Source: Clostridia bacterium (GTDB lineage: Bacteria; Bacillota; Clostridia; Acetivibrionales; DSM-27016). Taken from it: a stretch of 64,000 bases of DNA. Positions within the stretch are counted from its first letter, which is position 1. The number at the start of each line of letters is the position of its first letter. A program made the translations under genes and the position numbers. The notes under the pieces were generated by a model that was not told the DNA's origin, ran no database searches, and saw nothing but the letters and a program-made list of their open reading frames with translations. The stretch spans positions 62,001 through 126,000 of the forward strand of contig JAOAIJ010000019.1 in assembly GCA_026414765.1 (NCBI GenBank), written 5' to 3'. Of this stretch, positions 34,423 through 43,796 are shown piece after piece.

Positions 34423-34447
34423 AGGAAAAAATGAATTTTTATCGAAT
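34423..34447 (+). promoter_or_regulatory. Sigma-H-type promoter of spoVG
   Basis: AGGAAAA (34423-34429) and CGAAT (34443-34447) are separated by 13 bases, close to the sigma-H consensus AGGAWWT and RGAAT. spoVG is a classic sigma-H gene in Bacillus. The likely start is about 35 bases ahead of the ATG. Confidence 0.55.
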
Positions 34448-34487
34448 AGTATATTATACACAATTATAACGGAAGGTGGTAACATCT

Positions 34488-34748
34488 ATGGAGATTACTG
34501 ACGTTCGTATCAGAAAGATTGATGTTGAGGGAAAAATGAAAGCGGTTGTTTCTGTAACATTTGATAATGAATTTGTAATTCATGATATAAAAGTTATAGA
34601 AAGCCAGAACGGTCTATTTATCGCAATGCCAAGCAGAAAAACTCCAGACGGTGAATTCAAAGACATAGCACATCCGATAAATGCTGCTGCTAGAGAAAAA
34701 ATTCAAAAGGCAATTTTGGAAAAATATGAGTCTACTACAGCTGAATAA
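34488..34748 (+). CDS. spoVG: SpoVG, RNA/DNA-binding regulator
   Basis: A small protein of 86 aa that affects asymmetric septation and other regulatory steps; homologues bind nucleic acid. The sequence is canonical: [73 protein letters not shown], shown here in summary by its start [10 protein letters not shown] and the motif FIAMPSRK. The ATG at 34488 is preferred to the GTG at 34476 because GGAAGGTGG lies at the right distance and the family starts there. It has a sigma-H-like promoter and a terminator, so it is its own transcription unit between purR and glmU. Confidence 0.96.
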   Translation: MEITDVRIRKIDVEGKMKAVVSVTFDNEFVIHDIKVIESQNGLFIAMPSRKTPDGEFKDIAHPINAAAREKIQKAILEKYESTTAE

Positions 34749-34756
34749 TAGAGGTA

Positions 34757-34790
34757 AAAGACGCTTAAAAAATAAGCGTCTTTTTTCTTT
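34757..34790 (+). terminator. Terminator after spoVG
   Basis: AAAAGACGCTTA (34757-34768) pairs with TAAGCGTCTTTT (34773-34784), continuing into TTCTTTT. Confidence 0.88.
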
Positions 34791-34907
34791 TATAGAGTTA
34801 ATTGTGTATCATGTATACAAAAAACATTATTAATTTAATTTAAACATTGAAAATTTTGATAAAAAGTGAGAAAATAGTACAGGAAAAACAATTAGGAGGA
34901 ATATATA

Positions 34908-36293
34908 ATGGAACACCTTTTGGCGGTAATTCTTGCTGCAGGTGAAGGCAAAAGGATGAAGTCCAAAAATTCAAAAGTTATGCATAAGATAGCTGGGAAG
35001 GCGCTCGTTGAATGGGTTGCTGAAGCAGCGGGTGATGCAGGAGTTAATCAATGTGTTCTTGTGGTAGGACATAGAGCAGACCAGGTGAAAGAATACATGG
35101 GAAATAAATATGAGTATGCCTTGCAGGAAAAACAGCTGGGAACCGGTCATGCAGTAATGCAGGCAGAGAAATACCTGGAAGGTAAGGATGGGCATGTTAT
35201 CATACTTTACGGGGATACTCCTTTAGTGACGGCAGAGACTATTTCGAATGCTCTGAAAGTCCACAAAACAAATAATAATTCTGCTACTGTTATTACCGTA
35301 GACCTAGATAATCCTACAGGTTACGGAAGGATCGTAAGGGACAAAAGCGGGAATGTAATAAAAATAGTTGAACATAAAGATACTACAAATGAGGAAAAAC
35401 TAATCACTGAAATCAATTCAGGTATGTATTGCTTTACAATAAAAGATCTCATGGCAGCTTTAAAGGAACTAAATAATAATAACAGTCAAGGAGAATACTA
35501 CCTGACAGATACACTGGAGATTCTGGTAGGAAAAGGTTTGAAAGTCGGTACCGTAAAAGCGGAAAATCAAGATGAAATACTGGGGATAAACGACAGAATT
35601 CAACTTGCTGAAGCTGACAAAATAATAAGAAAAAGGATTATTACAAAGCATATGAAAGCCGGTGTTACATTTATAGATCCCGAATCAACCTATATTGACG
35701 ATAAGGTTAAGATAGGCATGGATACTATAGTATATCCGGGTGCAATGCTTGAGGGTTTGACTGTCATTGGTGAAGACTGTATTATTGGTCCAAACAGCAG
35801 AGTAATTTCATCAAATATTTCTGATGGAGTGGAAATCAATAATTCTGTCGTAATGGAAAGTACAGTTGATAATAATACTCATATAGGACCCTTTGCATAC
35901 CTGAGGCCTGGGAATGTTATCGGGAAACATGTAAAAATCGGTGATTTTGTTGAGGTTAAGAAATCAAAAATCGGAGACAAAACAAAAGTATCACATCTTA
36001 CCTATATAGGCGATGCTGAAATAGGAAAAAATGTAAACTTAGGCTGTGGTGTAGTAGTAGTAAATTACGACGGAAAGAAGAAACATAAGACTGTAGTTGG
36101 AGATAATAGTTTTGTAGGTTGTAATGTCAACCTGGTATCTCCCGTAGTTGTAAAGGATAATGCATATATAGCAGCCGGTTCTACCATAACGGAAGAAGTT
36201 CCGGAGAACTCTCTCGCTATTGCCAGAAGCCGTCAGGTTAACAAGGAAGATTGGGTAAATAAAAAAGGAATGTACAGAGGGGATAAAAAATAA
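34908..36293 (+). CDS. glmU: Bifunctional GlcN-1-P acetyltransferase / GlcNAc-1-P uridyltransferase
   Basis: A cytoplasmic enzyme making UDP-GlcNAc, the substrate of MurA. It has 461 aa. The N-terminal pyrophosphorylase domain has the signature AVILAAGEGKRMKSKNSKVMHKIAGK and ILYGDTPLVTAETI. The C-terminal half is a left-handed beta-helix of hexapeptide repeats (IVYPGAMLEGLTVIGEDCIIGPNSRV, KIGDFVEVKKSKIGDKTKVSHLTYIGDAEIGKNVNLGCGVV) with the acetyltransferase His in FAYLRPGNVIG and TYIGD context. AGGAGG precedes the ATG. Gene order spoVG-glmU-prs is conserved. Confidence 0.96.
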   Translation: MEHLLAVILAAGEGKRMKSKNSKVMHKIAGKALVEWVAEAAGDAGVNQCVLVVGHRADQVKEYMGNKYEYALQEKQLGTGHAVMQAEKYLEGKDGHVIILYGDTPLVTAETISNALKVHKTNNNSATVITVDLDNPTGYGRIVRDKSGNVIKIVEHKDTTNEEKLITEINSGMYCFTIKDLMAALKELNNNNSQGEYYLTDTLEILVGKGLKVGTVKAENQDEILGINDRIQLAEADKIIRKRIITKHMKAGVTFIDPESTYIDDKVKIGMDTIVYPGAMLEGLTVIGEDCIIGPNSRVISSNISDGVEINNSVVMESTVDNNTHIGPFAYLRPGNVIGKHVKIGDFVEVKKSKIGDKTKVSHLTYIGDAEIGKNVNLGCGVVVVNYDGKKKHKTVVGDNSFVGCNVNLVSPVVVKDNAYIAAGSTITEEVPENSLAIARSRQVNKEDWVNKKGMYRGDKK

Positions 36294-36314
36294 GCGGTTT
36301 TCTAAGTACTTAAT

Positions 36315-36402
36315 AAGTTTATGGTTTAACGTTTAAAGTTTAGAGCCGTGCAGAAGAACGCTATGAACATAAATGATTCAGCGAACTATAAACCCTAAAC
36401 TA
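36315..36402. repeat. Imperfect inverted repeat between glmU and prs
   Basis: AAGTTTATGGTTTA (36315-36328) is complementary to TAAACCCTAAACTA (36389-36402) at 12 of 14 positions, with about 60 bases between. It may be a small MITE-like unit or an mRNA processing hairpin. No ORF lies inside. Confidence 0.35.
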
Positions 36403-36441
36403 TAGAATATAAATAAATACTATTAGAGAAGGGGAAAGGCA

Positions 36442-37401
36442 ATGAATTTACACGGAAAGGATATTAAGATTTTTGCAGGAAATTCCAACAGGGTGCTTGC
36501 TGAAGAGATTGCAGAAAAAATAGGGCTGCCTGTAGGCGTAGCGACAGTTGGAAAGTTTAGTGACGGTGAAGTACAGGTTAATATCGGCGAAGTGGTTAGA
36601 GGATCGGATGTATTCATAATTCAGTCAACTTGCTGCCCGGTTAACGATAATCTTGTTGAACTGCTTGTAATGATTGATGCGCTTAAGAGAGCGTCAGCCG
36701 GAAGGATTACGGCAGTTATGCCCTACTTCGGTTATGCAAGGCAGGACAGAAAAGCAAAAGCGAGAGATCCGATATCAGCAAAGCTGGTAGCCAATCTCAT
36801 TACAGTTGCAGGTGCAGACAGGGTATTGACCATGGATTTACACGCATCGCAGCTTCAAGGGTTTTTTGATATACCTGTTGACCATTTACTGGGAGTGCCT
36901 ATTCTTGGTGAATACTTTAAAAACAAATTCGAGACAATGGATGACGTTGTTGTGGTATCACCTGATGTAGGTAGCGTTACCAGATCAAGAAAAGTAGCTG
37001 AGAAACTCGATACGCCACTGGCTATAATAGACAAGAGAAGACCTAAAGCTAATGTATGCGAAATAATGAATGTCATAGGTGATGTTAAGGGCAAGAGAGT
37101 TATTCTGGTAGATGACTTGATTGACACAGGGGGCACTATTGTAAACGCTGCAAATGCCCTTGTAGATATGGGTGCAAAGGAAGTATATGCCTGCTGTACG
37201 CATGGCGTTCTTTCAGGGCCTGCTATCGAAAGGATAGAAAAATCTGCGATAAAGGAACTGGTAACGCTGAATACCATTCCGCTGACTGACGAGAGGAAGA
37301 TAAGTAAGATTAAATCTCTTTCGGTAGCGAGTGTATTTGCTGAAGCAATAGAGAGAATTTATGGTGATATATCCATAAGTACGTTATTTACACAGCAGTA
37401 A
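36442..37401 (+). CDS. prs: Ribose-phosphate pyrophosphokinase
   Basis: Makes PRPP from ribose 5-phosphate and ATP for nucleotide, His and Trp synthesis. It has 319 aa with all family motifs: [21 protein letters not shown], the flexible loop [57 protein letters not shown] and the PRPP-binding [25 protein letters not shown] precedes the ATG. It sits between glmU and pth as in Bacillus (where ctc intervenes), and downstream of purR whose effector is PRPP. Confidence 0.97.
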   Translation: MNLHGKDIKIFAGNSNRVLAEEIAEKIGLPVGVATVGKFSDGEVQVNIGEVVRGSDVFIIQSTCCPVNDNLVELLVMIDALKRASAGRITAVMPYFGYARQDRKAKARDPISAKLVANLITVAGADRVLTMDLHASQLQGFFDIPVDHLLGVPILGEYFKNKFETMDDVVVVSPDVGSVTRSRKVAEKLDTPLAIIDKRRPKANVCEIMNVIGDVKGKRVILVDDLIDTGGTIVNAANALVDMGAKEVYACCTHGVLSGPAIERIEKSAIKELVTLNTIPLTDERKISKIKSLSVASVFAEAIERIYGDISISTLFTQQ

Positions 37402-37436
37402 ATAAGAGTAATAGTAAGTATTGTATTGTAGCTAAA

Positions 37437-37505
37437 AAGGCCTTTTTATAAGGGTGCATATTAGAAAAAATGCGTCCCTTTAATAAAAGAGGCCTTAATT
37501 TTTTT
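37437..37505 (+). terminator. Two-level terminator after prs
   Basis: An outer helix AAGGCCTTTTTAT (from 37438) with ATAAAAGAGGCCTT (ending 37496) encloses an inner AAGGGTGCAT / ATGCGTCCCTT stem with one bulge. A run of seven T residues follows. Confidence 0.8.
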
Positions 37506-37653
37506 CTGAGGTTTTGATATAATAGCTGTTGATGAATCTGAGTCAGCATTACAAAATGGCAAAGCATCGGATAGACATAAATTAATCAGAACAGCAAATC
37601 ATATTATGTTAATTTTCTTCTGCCGTTTGTTAATAATATATTGGGGTGGTTTT

Positions 37654-38223
37654 TTGGAAAATATATTCATAGTAGTAGGGCTTGGGAACCCTGGGAATAA
37701 ATATGATAATACAAGGCATAATGTAGGCTTTGATACTATAGATTATCTTTCTGCAAAGCATGGTATCAGGATAACCAAACTCAAACACAAGGCACTTAGC
37801 GGAGATGGGACCATAAGCGGGCAGAGGGTGATTCTCGTAAAACCGCAGACTTATATGAATCTCAGTGGAGAAAGTGTGCGGGAAATAATTGAATGGTATA
37901 AGATACCCTTAAGTAATATTATATTAATATATGACGATATTGATCTGGCAGTAGGTAAAATCAGAGTAAGACCAAAAGGTAGTTCGGGGACTCACAATGG
38001 AATGAGATCTATACTATATCATGTACAGTCAGAGGAGTTTCCCCGCATAAGGATAGGCATAGGCAGGCCACCGGAAGGATGGGCTCTGGCAGATTTTGTG
38101 CTGTCAAAATTTAATGAGCAGGACAGAAAGTTGATAAATGCAAGTATAACAAATGCTGCCGATGCTGTTGAAGCTATAATTAAATCAGGAGTAGAAGCAG
38201 CTATGAATAAGTTTAATAAATAG
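37654..38223 (+). CDS. pth: Peptidyl-tRNA hydrolase
   Basis: Releases tRNA from prematurely dropped peptidyl-tRNA. It has 189 aa with VVGLGNPGNKYDNTRHNVGFD (catalytic His and Asn), KPQTYMNLSGESVREII, IYDDIDLAVGKIRVRPKGSSGTHNGMRSI and the C-terminal DFVLSKFNEQD. I place the start at TTG 37654 with GGGGTGG 4 bases upstream; that gives the normal N-terminus (ENIFIVVGLGNPG) and drops 16 hydrophobic codons of the longer frame. It precedes mfd by only 8 bases, so the two are surely co-transcribed, as in Bacillus. Confidence 0.94.
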   Translation: MENIFIVVGLGNPGNKYDNTRHNVGFDTIDYLSAKHGIRITKLKHKALSGDGTISGQRVILVKPQTYMNLSGESVREIIEWYKIPLSNIILIYDDIDLAVGKIRVRPKGSSGTHNGMRSILYHVQSEEFPRIRIGIGRPPEGWALADFVLSKFNEQDRKLINASITNAADAVEAIIKSGVEAAMNKFNK

Positions 38224-38231
38224 GCGGTATT

Positions 38232-41200
38232 ATGAACTATATGATCAATCCACTCCTGGAAATCGAGGAGTACAAGGAAGTACTAGATTCCATAAAAAAA
38301 TATACAAGGCCTTTGAATATAAACGGACCTTCTGATTCTCAGAAAATACATCTTGCATACTCCATATGCAGACACTCAGGATGTAAAGGCGTTTATATAG
38401 CTTTTAACGAAATGCAGGCAAGGAAAATGTATGAGGACCTGATGTTTTTCCTTGGTGATGAAGTAGTGTTTTTTCCGGCTAAGGAAATCATGCTCCATGA
38501 TATCGAGGCCAAGAGCTATGATTCGGTTTTTCAGAGAATTAAGGCTCTTGAAAGGATAGCAGAAGGAAGGTATGAGTTTATTGTTACTTCTGCGGAAGCG
38601 ATAGCGCAGAAACTAACCCCTAAGAGAATATTCTTAGAGGGAATAATTAGTTTTAAGCTCGGAGGAAAAGTATACCTGGAGGAATTAACTAAAAAGCTTA
38701 TAGCTATCGGTTATGAGAGAGTAGCAACGGTAGAGGGCAAGGGTCAGTTTTCTATCCGGGGCGGAATTATCGATATCTTTTCTGTAAATAATGAGCATGC
38801 TGTACGTATAGAGTTATTCGATGATGAGATAGACTCTATAAGGAGGTTCGATGTAGCAACACAGCGGTCTATAGACAAGCTGGATACAGTGAAGGTTGTC
38901 CCTGCAAGAGAGGTCATATATTACGAAGAAGACAGGGACTTTATAATAGAGAATATAGAGAGGGACCTGGCAGCACATATAAGGAAAATCAGAAATAAGG
39001 ATAATAATGAATATATAAAACAGCTCGGACAAAAAATATCCGGGGATATGGATACTTTCAGAAGTGATTATTATTTCCCGGGATTGGACAGATATATACC
39101 CTATATAATCAATAACCCCTCAAGTGTAATTGATTATGCTACAGATACTGATGTAAATGTTATTGCTTTTGTAGATGAGCCGGTTAGATTTGAACAAAGG
39201 GTGGAGAATGTACTTTTGGAACATTATGAGGCATGTAAGAGCCTCATGGAGAAAGGACAGATTCTGCCAAACAGTTATGAGATTTATTTCAATAAGGATG
39301 AGTTGATAAGCAATCTGGAAAAAGGCAGGTGTGTATCACTAAATACAATTCCTGTGGAAAACAGTAAGCTCAGAAATAGTAAAAGCTTCAGCATAGTATC
39401 GAAATCTATAGGTTCATACCAGGGTCACTTTGACCTGCTGATTGATGATGTAAAGGCATGGAAAAGGAGAAACAACAGGATAGTAGTATTATCAGGACCC
39501 AGGGGAAGAGGAGAAAGACTGGTCGAAACCCTGAGAACAAAAGATATAGAAGCTGTGTATATAGATAACTTTGACGGTGAGATTCAGAATGGTCAGATTC
39601 TCGTTACCCATGGCAGCCTTAACCGGGGATTTGAATATCCTTCGATAGGGCTATTAATAGTAAGTGATAAGGAAGTTTTCGGACAGGATAGAAGGATAAA
39701 AAGGCCTGGCAGTAAAAAGCAGGGTGACAAAATAAAGGCTTTTACAGACCTAAATGTAGGGGACTATGTGGTTCATCAGGCACATGGTATAGGACAGTAT
39801 GTAGGTATAGAAAAGCTTGTAGTTGATAATATTAAGAGGGACTACCTTAAGATACGCTATCAGGAGGGCGGCTTCCTCTATATTCCCACTAATCAGCTTG
39901 AACTTATACAGAAATATATAGGTTCAGAGGGCAAATCTCCTAAGCTCAGTAAGCTTGGAGGGACAGAATGGGCTAAGGCCAAGAGCCGGGTAAAGGAATC
40001 TTTAAGGGAGCTGGCAGAAGAGCTGGTAAAGCTATATGCACAGAGGCAGGCTCTTAAGGGTTTTGCTTTTTCGGGTGATACTGTGTGGCAAAATCAGATG
40101 GAAGAACTCTTTCCTTATGAGGAAACTGAGGATCAGTTGAAATGTATAGAAGAGATAAAGAAGGATATGCAATCAGAAAGGCCTATGGACCGCCTTTTGT
40201 GCGGTGATGTGGGCTATGGCAAAACGGAAGTTGCTATTAGGGCTGTGTTTAAAGCAGTTATGGATGGCAAGCAGGTAGCGTATCTTGTTCCTACTACAGT
40301 TTTGGCGCAGCAGCAGTTTAACAGTTTCAAGGAGAGGATGAAGGATTTTCCTGTAACTATTGAGGTGATGAGCCGTTTTCGTACAGCTGCTGAACAGAAA
40401 AGTATATTAAAGGATGTAAAGAATGGGAATATTGATATATTGATCGGAACACACAGGCTGCTGCAAAAGGATGTGCAGTTTAGAGACCTTGGACTTCTGG
40501 TAGTGGATGAAGAACAGCGCTTCGGTGTTACTCACAAGGAGAAGCTGAAGAATATAAAGCCCAATGTGGATGTTCTTACTCTCACAGCAACGCCTATTCC
40601 AAGGACACTACATATGTCTTTGGTAGGAATCAGGGATATCAGTGTTATTGAGGACCCTCCCGAGGAGCGTTACCCTGTACAGACTTATGTAATGGAACAT
40701 AATCCGGAAGTGATAAGAGATTCTATAATACGTGAAATGAGCAGGAATGGCCAGGTTTTCTACCTCTATAACCGTGTCAGGACAATAGAGCTTAAGGCAC
40801 TTGAACTGCAAAATCTTGTCCCGGATGCAAGGATTGCTGTTGCCCATGGTCAGATGGCTGAGGGGCAGCTGGAAGATATAATGTTTAAGTTTATCAGCGG
40901 AGAATATGATATCCTTGTATGTACTACAATAATTGAATCCGGACTTGATATGCCAAATGTAAACACAATTATAGTAGAAGATGCAGATAAAATGGGATTG
41001 TCACAGCTTTACCAGATAAGAGGAAGGGTGGGGCGGTCAAACAGGCTTGCATATGCTTATATCACCTATAAGAAAGATAAGATTCTGGCTGAAATAGCAG
41101 AGAAAAGGCTTCAGGCAATAAAGGAATTCACGGAGTTTGGATCAGGCTTTAAGATAGCCATGAGGGATCTTGAGATAAGGGGTGCAGGAAATCTGCTGGG

Positions 41201-41765
41201 CCCAGAGCAGCATGGGCATATGGAGTCTGTAGGGTATGATATGTACTGTAAGCTCCTTGATGAATCTGTACGGGAATTAAAAGGTGAATCCCTTACCCAG
41301 GATGATGGTGAAATCTCCATAGATGTAAATATCAGCGCTTATATAGATGATGAGTATATTGGAACAGAGACTCAGAAGATAGAAATGTATAAGAGGATTG
41401 CAGCGATCCAGGATGAACAGGATGTAATAGATGTGGAAGACGAACTTACAGACAGGTATGGAGATCTGCCCGGGCCTGTCAGGAATCTGCTCCAGGTCGC
41501 GTATTTGAAGACTCTGGCAAAGGAGTGCGGGTTTACTTCTGTGCAGGAGAAAAACGACTCGATTATATTCCAGTACAAAAGCAGTAATAATGTTAATCTG
41601 GATGTTCTGGGAAAGCTTATGGACAAGTATAAGAGAAAGCTTATGTTTACAGCAAGCAATACTCCTTATATTGCATACAAAATTACCGGGATCGGTAGAG
41701 AAAATTTGATAGAAAATATTAAGATTTTGTTACAAGACATTATTAAATTGAAGTATGTAAAATAA
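38232..41765 (+). CDS. mfd: Transcription-repair coupling factor
   Basis: A 1177-aa ATP-dependent translocase that removes stalled RNA polymerase and recruits UvrA. Domains in order: a UvrB-like N-terminal region (about 1-330); the RNA-polymerase interaction domain starting DLNVGDYVVHQAHGIGQYVGIEKL (about 500-600); RecG-like helicase motifs with Walker A LLCGDVGYGKTEVAIRAVFK, the DEEQ box VVDEEQRFGV, TATPIPRTLHMSL and CTTIIESGLDMPNVNTII / QIRGRVGRS; and the C-terminal TRCF regulatory domain (from about 1010, IDVNISAYIDDEYI). Length and motifs are complete. It is 8 bases downstream of pth. Confidence 0.97.
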   Translation: MNYMINPLLEIEEYKEVLDSIKKYTRPLNINGPSDSQKIHLAYSICRHSGCKGVYIAFNEMQARKMYEDLMFFLGDEVVFFPAKEIMLHDIEAKSYDSVFQRIKALERIAEGRYEFIVTSAEAIAQKLTPKRIFLEGIISFKLGGKVYLEELTKKLIAIGYERVATVEGKGQFSIRGGIIDIFSVNNEHAVRIELFDDEIDSIRRFDVATQRSIDKLDTVKVVPAREVIYYEEDRDFIIENIERDLAAHIRKIRNKDNNEYIKQLGQKISGDMDTFRSDYYFPGLDRYIPYIINNPSSVIDYATDTDVNVIAFVDEPVRFEQRVENVLLEHYEACKSLMEKGQILPNSYEIYFNKDELISNLEKGRCVSLNTIPVENSKLRNSKSFSIVSKSIGSYQGHFDLLIDDVKAWKRRNNRIVVLSGPRGRGERLVETLRTKDIEAVYIDNFDGEIQNGQILVTHGSLNRGFEYPSIGLLIVSDKEVFGQDRRIKRPGSKKQGDKIKAFTDLNVGDYVVHQAHGIGQYVGIEKLVVDNIKRDYLKIRYQEGGFLYIPTNQLELIQKYIGSEGKSPKLSKLGGTEWAKAKSRVKESLRELAEELVKLYAQRQALKGFAFSGDTVWQNQMEELFPYEETEDQLKCIEEIKKDMQSERPMDRLLCGDVGYGKTEVAIRAVFKAVMDGKQVAYLVPTTVLAQQQFNSFKERMKDFPVTIEVMSRFRTAAEQKSILKDVKNGNIDILIGTHRLLQKDVQFRDLGLLVVDEEQRFGVTHKEKLKNIKPNVDVLTLTATPIPRTLHMSLVGIRDISVIEDPPEERYPVQTYVMEHNPEVIRDSIIREMSRNGQVFYLYNRVRTIELKALELQNLVPDARIAVAHGQMAEGQLEDIMFKFISGEYDILVCTTIIESGLDMPNVNTIIVEDADKMGLSQLYQIRGRVGRSNRLAYAYITYKKDKILAEIAEKRLQAIKEFTEFGSGFKIAMRDLEIRGAGNLLGPEQHGHMESVGYDMYCKLLDESVRELKGESLTQDDGEISIDVNISAYIDDEYIGTETQKIEMYKRIAAIQDEQDVIDVEDELTDRYGDLPGPVRNLLQVAYLKTLAKECGFTSVQEKNDSIIFQYKSSNNVNLDVLGKLMDKYKRKLMFTASNTPYIAYKITGIGRENLIENIKILLQDIIKLKYVK

Positions 41766-41797
41766 TCAATTATAATATAGGTAGTTATGACCACATA

Positions 41798-41841
41798 ATC
41801 TGTAAGTCAGGTGTTGGTACAAAAGAAAAATGCTTACAGAT
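41798..41841 (+). promoter_or_regulatory. Hairpin in the prsA leader
   Basis: ATCTGTAAG (41798-41806) is perfectly complementary to CTTACAGAT (41833-41841), with a 26-base loop. No T-run follows, so it is not a standard terminator. It lies between mfd and the foldase gene. Confidence 0.35.
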
Positions 41842-41879
41842 AGAAATAGATACAAAATAATTGGTGAGGAGAGATATCA

Positions 41880-42881
41880 TTGGGCAGAAAATGGGTATAC
41901 ATTGTTATTGCTGCAGTATTGGTTGTAATCCTTGCAGTGGGCGGTATTGTATTCTATACATCCACTAACAACTATGCAGCTAAAGTAAATGGGCAGAAAA
42001 TTACTAAAGCGGAGTATCAGTTTTTTGTAAATCTGGCAAAGGCCCAGTTTACAAAGATGGGTTATTCCGATATGAATCAGAAGGCTCAGAATAAAACTGT
42101 AGGAGAGCTTGTAAAAGAGGGTGCTCTTGATAGTGCAGTAGAGTACAAAATTCAGTTGATCAAGGCAAAAGAGAGCAATATTCAGCTTACAAAAGAAGAA
42201 GAAAAGTCGTTTAGTGACTATTTTGATAATACAGTAGTAAAGCAGTATGGTGCAACCAAGCTTGATGCCGATAAGAATATTAAGGCAGAGACAGGTGTTA
42301 CACTTGAACAGTTTAAAGATATATACAGAAATTATCAGCTGACGGAGAAATTCAGATATACAGAAGCTGGAAAAATAAAGGTTTCTGATGAAGATATAAA
42401 AAAATATTTTGCTGATAATATGAGAAATGCGGAAAAGGAAACTGTATGGCATATTCTTATAAAGACAGTAGATGACGCACAGAAGGAATTGCCGGAAGAT
42501 AAGGTAAAGGAAGCTGAAAAGAAAGCAAATGAAGTTCTTGATAAGGTTAAAGCAGGGGGGAACTTTGCAGAGCTTGCACAGCAGTATTCAGAGGATGGCG
42601 GCTCAAAATATGAAGGTGGAGCGTATATTGGATTCCCTAAGGGACAAATGGTTCCAGAGTTTGAGAAATGGGCATTTGAGTCTAAAGAAGGTATGGCAGG
42701 TATAGTAAAAACCACTTACGGTTTTCACGTTATGAAAAAGCCAACGTTTGATGAGGTAAAGGATAAAGCTAAAAACGGCCTCTTAAACAAAAAGTATGCC
42801 GATCTGCTTGAAAAATGGAAAAAGGATAATATCTTCAAACCTGAAAAAAATGAAAGTGTTATAAAATCCATAAAGATTTAA
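41880..42881 (+). CDS. prsA: Membrane-anchored peptidylprolyl isomerase (PrsA/SurA-like foldase)
   Basis: A 333-aa extracytoplasmic folding factor. It has an N-terminal membrane segment (about 5-28) without a lipobox Cys, so it is anchored by the helix or released rather than being a lipoprotein like Bacillus PrsA. Then come a SurA-N-like helical region (YAAKVNGQKITKAEYQFFVNLAKAQF) and a parvulin rotamase domain (about 195-290: VWHILIKTVDDAQKELPEDK, then GNFAELAQQYSEDGGSKYEGGAYIGFPKGQMVPEFEKWAF and GFHVMK). TTG 41880 follows GTGAGGAG. It replaces the Bacillus yabK/spoVT spacing in this cluster. A strong terminator follows. Confidence 0.9.
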   Translation: MGRKWVYIVIAAVLVVILAVGGIVFYTSTNNYAAKVNGQKITKAEYQFFVNLAKAQFTKMGYSDMNQKAQNKTVGELVKEGALDSAVEYKIQLIKAKESNIQLTKEEEKSFSDYFDNTVVKQYGATKLDADKNIKAETGVTLEQFKDIYRNYQLTEKFRYTEAGKIKVSDEDIKKYFADNMRNAEKETVWHILIKTVDDAQKELPEDKVKEAEKKANEVLDKVKAGGNFAELAQQYSEDGGSKYEGGAYIGFPKGQMVPEFEKWAFESKEGMAGIVKTTYGFHVMKKPTFDEVKDKAKNGLLNKKYADLLEKWKKDNIFKPEKNESVIKSIKI

Positions 42882-42888
42882 CATAATA

Positions 42889-42926
42889 AAAAAAGGTCTG
42901 CACAAGTGCAGGCCTTTTTTGTTTTT
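42889..42926 (+). terminator. Terminator after prsA
   Basis: AAAAAAGGTCTGCAC (42889-42903) pairs with GTGCAGGCCTTTTTT (42906-42920), followed by GTTTTTT. Confidence 0.9.
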
Positions 42927-42973
42927 TGCTGGATGTTTATATTTATGAATACGCTGCCTGCTTATCTAAAACG

Positions 42974-43002
42974 TTGACTATAATTGACCTGTTATGTATA
43001 AA
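42974..43002 (+). promoter_or_regulatory. Possible vegetative promoter upstream of spoVT
   Basis: TTGACT (42974-42979) and TATAAA (42997-43002) are 17 bases apart. This would give a leader of about 160 bases ahead of spoVT. Known spoVT genes are sigma-G dependent, so a second, closer promoter may exist that I could not fix. The rest of the 284-base gap carries no gene. Confidence 0.35.
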
Positions 43003-43165
43003 AATCCAATAATGAATCAATACTAAATGTAAAGAACTTTAACTAATTTATAAAGATTCAGGAAGCTTATGAAACATTAAGTAGTATATAGATAAATTGT
43101 TTTTCTGAATCGGCCTAAAGTTCGGATAATACCAAATAATTATCTATTTAAGGAGGTAGTAGAAA

Positions 43166-43720
43166 TTGAAGGCGACCGGAATAGTTAGGAGAATAGACGA
43201 TTTAGGAAGAGTTGTTATTCCAAAGGAAATAAGAAGAACTCTGAGGATTAGAGAAGGAGATCCACTGGAGATTTTTACAGATAAAGAGGGTGAAGTAATA
43301 TTAAAGAAGTATTCGCCTATTGGTGAATTAAGCGATTTTGCGACACAATATGCCGATTCACTCCATAAGACAAGCGGACATATTACATGTATTACAGATA
43401 GAGATACAATCATAGCAGTATCAGGGGCATCAAAGAAAGAGTTTCTTGAAAAGCCGCTGAGCCAGGACTTGGAGAGAGTGATTGAGGAGAAAACAACACT
43501 TGTTGTGAAATCACCAGATGAAAAAACTATTTCCATAATTGCAGATGAAGCAGCAGACAGAAAATATACCTCACAAGTGGTTTCTCCCATTATTTCCGAA
43601 GGTGATCCCATAGGTGCCGTTTTATTCTTATCTACAGATCCCAATGCACGTATGGGAGAGGTAGAAGCCAAGCTTGCACAATCAGCGGCAGGGTTCCTGG
43701 GAAAACAGATGGAACAATAA
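43166..43720 (+). CDS. spoVT: Stage V sporulation protein T, forespore regulator
   Basis: A 184-aa transcription factor of late forespore genes. The N-terminal AbrB/MazE swapped-hairpin domain is MKATGIVRRIDDLGRVVIPKEIRRTLRIREGDPLEIF (residues 1-37, typical). The C-terminal half is a GAF-like domain (about 55-180) including GHITCITDRDTIIAVSGASKKEFLEKPLS and QVVSPIISEGDPIGAVLFLS. The GAF domain distinguishes it from short AbrB. TTG 43166 follows AGGAGGT. In Bacillus spoVT follows mfd, as here apart from the inserted prsA gene. Confidence 0.96.
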   Translation: MKATGIVRRIDDLGRVVIPKEIRRTLRIREGDPLEIFTDKEGEVILKKYSPIGELSDFATQYADSLHKTSGHITCITDRDTIIAVSGASKKEFLEKPLSQDLERVIEEKTTLVVKSPDEKTISIIADEAADRKYTSQVVSPIISEGDPIGAVLFLSTDPNARMGEVEAKLAQSAAGFLGKQMEQ

Positions 43721-43735
43721 GCCAGACAATGGGAG

Positions 43736-43796
43736 AAATGAGAGGATGATTCTACTGTTTTGTTTGAAACGGCAGAACCATCCTCTCATTTCTTTA
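43736..43796. terminator. Bidirectional terminator between spoVT and the ABC exporter genes
   Basis: AAATGAGAGGATGATTCT (43736-43753) pairs with AGAACCATCCTCTCATTT (43774-43791) with one mismatch. T-rich sequence follows on the plus side and A/T-rich on the minus side; it separates converging units. Confidence 0.8.

Noticed and set aside
41877-42452. 191-codon minus frame opposite the prsA gene
   Set aside because: Hydrophobic Cys/Phe/Ile-rich composition is that of an antisense shadow; prsA has a start site and full domains on the plus strand.
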